NCBI RefSeq assembly: GCF_018607995.1
Contig: NZ_JABBAL010000030.1
Coordinates: 62,001-126,000, forward strand
Origin: Planktotalea sp.
Lineage (GTDB): Bacteria > Pseudomonadota > Alphaproteobacteria > Rhodobacterales > Rhodobacteraceae
Reading direction: 5' to 3'
Length of the DNA: 64,000 nt
In this document: positions 62,545 to 64,000 of the stretch, in pieces
How the letters are laid out: the number at the start of each line of letters is the position of its first letter
Numbering within the stretch: position 1 is the stretch's first letter
The notes under the pieces: generated by a model
The model's input: the letters and a program-made list of their open reading frames with translations, nothing else
Told to the model about the DNA's origin: nothing
Databases searched by the model: none
Position numbers and translations under genes: made by a program

Positions 62545-63845
62545 CATTTCCTATAAAAAACGTGGCTTTATTCGCGATTATGGCCGGATTGCTGTTCTAC
62601 ACAGGCATAACAGAAAGCTGGAACACGGCGCTTGGCCTGTTCAACATGTGTCTTATCTCGGCGATCATGGCGCTGGGAGTTAACTTGCAATGGGGCTATG
62701 CAGGTCTGTTCAATGTGGGCGTCATGGGCTTTGTCGCGCTTGGCGGATTAGCAGCTGTGCTGGTCTCACATGCGCCCGTGACAGAAGCTTGGAGTGAAGG
62801 TGGGCTTGGCGTGATTGTGGCGCTTCTTACAGGCGCAGCAACGATTTTACTGGCGACGCTAATCATGAGGCGCAAACCCCATAGCCGCACGCGCACTTTG
62901 GCGCTTTTGGCGGTACTGGTGGGTGGTTTCTTCCTATTTCGCGCGCTGTTTGACCCGTCTGTTCTTGCGATTGAGAAGGTAAACCCAGCTGCCACAGGCT
63001 TCTTAGGCGGGCTTGGCCTGCCGATCTTGATGTCCTGGCCAGTGGGCGGCCTGCTCGCAGCAGCCGCTGCTTGGTTGATTGGTAAAACTGCACTGGGCTT
63101 GCGCTCTGACTACCTCGCAATTGCGACGCTTGGGATTGCGGAGATCGTGATTGCGGTCCTAAAAAACGAAGATTGGCTGACACGTGGCGTTAAGAATATA
63201 GCAGGGCTTGAGAGACCCGTACCTTATGAGGTGGATCTGCAAAACAGCCCAGCTTTTGTTGAGCGCGCGAATAACTTCGGACTGGACGCGATCGAAGCGT
63301 CCACACTCTTCGTCAAGGCCAACTATTCGCTCTTGTTCGCGGCTGTGCTGATTATCTTGCTCGTCATGTTCCAATTGGCGCTCAACAGTCCGTGGGGCCG
63401 CATGCTACGTGCGATCCGAGACAACGAAGTCGCAGCGGAAGCGATGGGAAAGGACGTCACGGCGCGCCACTTGCAGGTTTTCATCCTAGGCAGCGCAATC
63501 TGCGGTCTCGCAGGAGCGATGATGACCACTTTGGATGGCCAGCTGATCCCTGGCACATATCAACCGCTGCGCTTTACATTCCTTGTCTGGGTGATGGTTA
63601 TCGTAGGTGGATCCGGCAACAATATCGGTGCGATCTTAGGTGGCTTCCTGATTTGGTATCTGTGGATTCAGGTGGAGCCGCTAGGTCATTGGCTGATGGG
63701 GGTTGTCACGTCCGGCATGGCTGAGGGCAGCGCGCTCAAAGAGCATCTTCTGGAAAGCGCCGCGCATATGCGCTTGCTAACGATGGGCCTTGTTTTGTTA
63801 CTTGTTCTGCGTTTCAGCCCACGTGGCCTGATCCCGGAAAAATAA
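62541..63845 (+). CDS. livM: Branched-chain amino acid-type ABC transporter permease LivM
   Basis: 434-residue permease with ten or so hydrophobic segments. It has the family segment LQWGYAGLFNVGVMGFVALGG near residue 50 and the coupling region NSPWGRMLRAIRDNEVAAEAMGKDVTARHLQVFILGSAICGLAGAMM. The long middle segment (residues 150-230) with LALIEKVNPAATGFLGGLGLPI is an added loop common in marine LivM proteins. Last gene of the operon. Confidence 0.93.
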   Translation: MTFPIKNVALFAIMAGLLFYTGITESWNTALGLFNMCLISAIMALGVNLQWGYAGLFNVGVMGFVALGGLAAVLVSHAPVTEAWSEGGLGVIVALLTGAATILLATLIMRRKPHSRTRTLALLAVLVGGFFLFRALFDPSVLAIEKVNPAATGFLGGLGLPILMSWPVGGLLAAAAAWLIGKTALGLRSDYLAIATLGIAEIVIAVLKNEDWLTRGVKNIAGLERPVPYEVDLQNSPAFVERANNFGLDAIEASTLFVKANYSLLFAAVLIILLVMFQLALNSPWGRMLRAIRDNEVAAEAMGKDVTARHLQVFILGSAICGLAGAMMTTLDGQLIPGTYQPLRFTFLVWVMVIVGGSGNNIGAILGGFLIWYLWIQVEPLGHWLMGVVTSGMAEGSALKEHLLESAAHMRLLTMGLVLLLVLRFSPRGLIPEK

Positions 63846-63875
63846 AGTCCAACTTCATTTTGCCTTTAAACCCAA

Positions 63876-63905
63876 AAACGCCGGCCCAAATGAGACGGCG
63901 TTTGC
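63876..63905 (-). terminator. Terminator of the partial SDR gene, possibly bidirectional
   Basis: AAACGCCG / CGGCGTTT with a 12-base loop. On the minus strand it is followed by TTTTTGGG, so it best serves the SDR gene; on the plus strand the T-run is weak but it could still end the liv operon. Confidence 0.7.
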
Positions 63906-63922
63906 AATTCTAGGTGAATCGA

Positions 63923-63939
63923 TTTTTCTAGAAAAATTG
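63923..63939. repeat. Palindromic motif TTTTTCTAGAAAAATTG, copy 2
   Basis: Identical over 17 bases to 39744-39760; here the perfect palindrome is 16 bases (ATTTTTCTAGAAAAAT, 63922-63937). It lies between the liv operon and the convergent SDR gene. Confidence 0.5.
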
Positions 63940-63947
63940 CGTGTCGA

Positions 63948-64000
63948 TCAGAGGGCAGTCCAGCCACCATCAACAGAAATCGTCGTCCCTGTGATCTGCG
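63948..64000 (-). CDS. C-terminal end of an SDR-family oxidoreductase, 3-hydroxybutyrate dehydrogenase-like (partial)
   Basis: The minus strand reads the last 16 codons and stop (63948-63950) of a short-chain dehydrogenase: QITGTTISVDGGWTAL. This end, with GTTISVDGGWTA, is characteristic of D-3-hydroxybutyrate dehydrogenase among SDRs, but the rest lies outside the window. Confidence 0.65.
   Translation of the reverse strand, partial: QITGTTISVDGGWTAL

Overview
The window looks like chromosomal DNA of a marine alphaproteobacterium of the order Rhodobacterales (Roseobacter group), with moderate GC content. This is inferred from several signs seen together: a sciP-ctrA pair, a remnant of the Rhodobacter-type gene transfer agent (GTA) next to cysE, an E1-beta pyruvate dehydrogenase subunit with a fused lipoyl domain, an IscU-like gene beside hisI, and gene products with the size and style of roseobacter proteins. 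No tRNA, rRNA, CRISPR array or intact mobile element was seen.

Layout. 0-5.6 kb: fatty acid synthesis (fabG, acpP, fabF) and mltG, with a hydroxyproline epimerase/dehydratase-like gene inserted on the opposite strand between acpP and fabF. 5.8-7.4 kb: GTA terminase remnant and cysE. 7.5-11.6 kb: pdhA-pdhB-pdhC and ftsB (minus strand). 11.7-19.4 kb: a luciferase-like oxidoreductase, mnmA, sciP, a frameshifted ctrA, ligA and recG. 19.5-25.9 kb: a small membrane protein, a possible sRNA, an Fe-S scaffold protein, hisI, gluQRS, a methyltransferase, trmFO, a broken cytochrome c peroxidase and a crotonase. 26-36.2 kb: thioesterase, three EamA-type exporters, a MocR-like protein that has lost its HTH domain, rplM-rpsI, an IS3 scar, metA and guaA. 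36.3-45.4 kb: a broken glyoxalase-family gene, an mttB-like methyltransferase, lipA, rpsB-tsf, aroQ, a luxR remnant, and glutaryl-CoA dehydrogenase with a divergent LysR regulator. 45.4-52.4 kb: a complete phosphate regulon (phoR, pstSCAB, phoU, phoB) with a Pho box. 52.4-58.2 kb: gamma-carbonic anhydrase family protein, gmk, yicC, a broken PAS gene, class II DAHP synthase and a GlxA-type regulator. 58.2-64 kb: a PQQ sugar dehydrogenase pseudogene, a liv-type ABC transporter operon and the end of an SDR gene.

Main observation. Core metabolic and informational genes are intact, but accessory and regulatory genes are decaying. Readable relics include a ClpP-like lipoprotein, the GTA terminase, a di-haem peroxidase, a VOC protein, a LuxR autoinducer-binding domain, a PAS protein and a PQQ dehydrogenase. 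The CtrA C-terminus is frameshifted and a MocR-like regulator is headless. GTA production in Rhodobacter is under CtrA control and is linked to quorum sensing, so finding the GTA, ctrA and a luxR relic all damaged within 37 kb suggests that this lineage has given up its gene-exchange programme. Sequencing error remains a competing explanation for the single-base frameshifts, but not for the deletions or for the relics with several nonsense codons.
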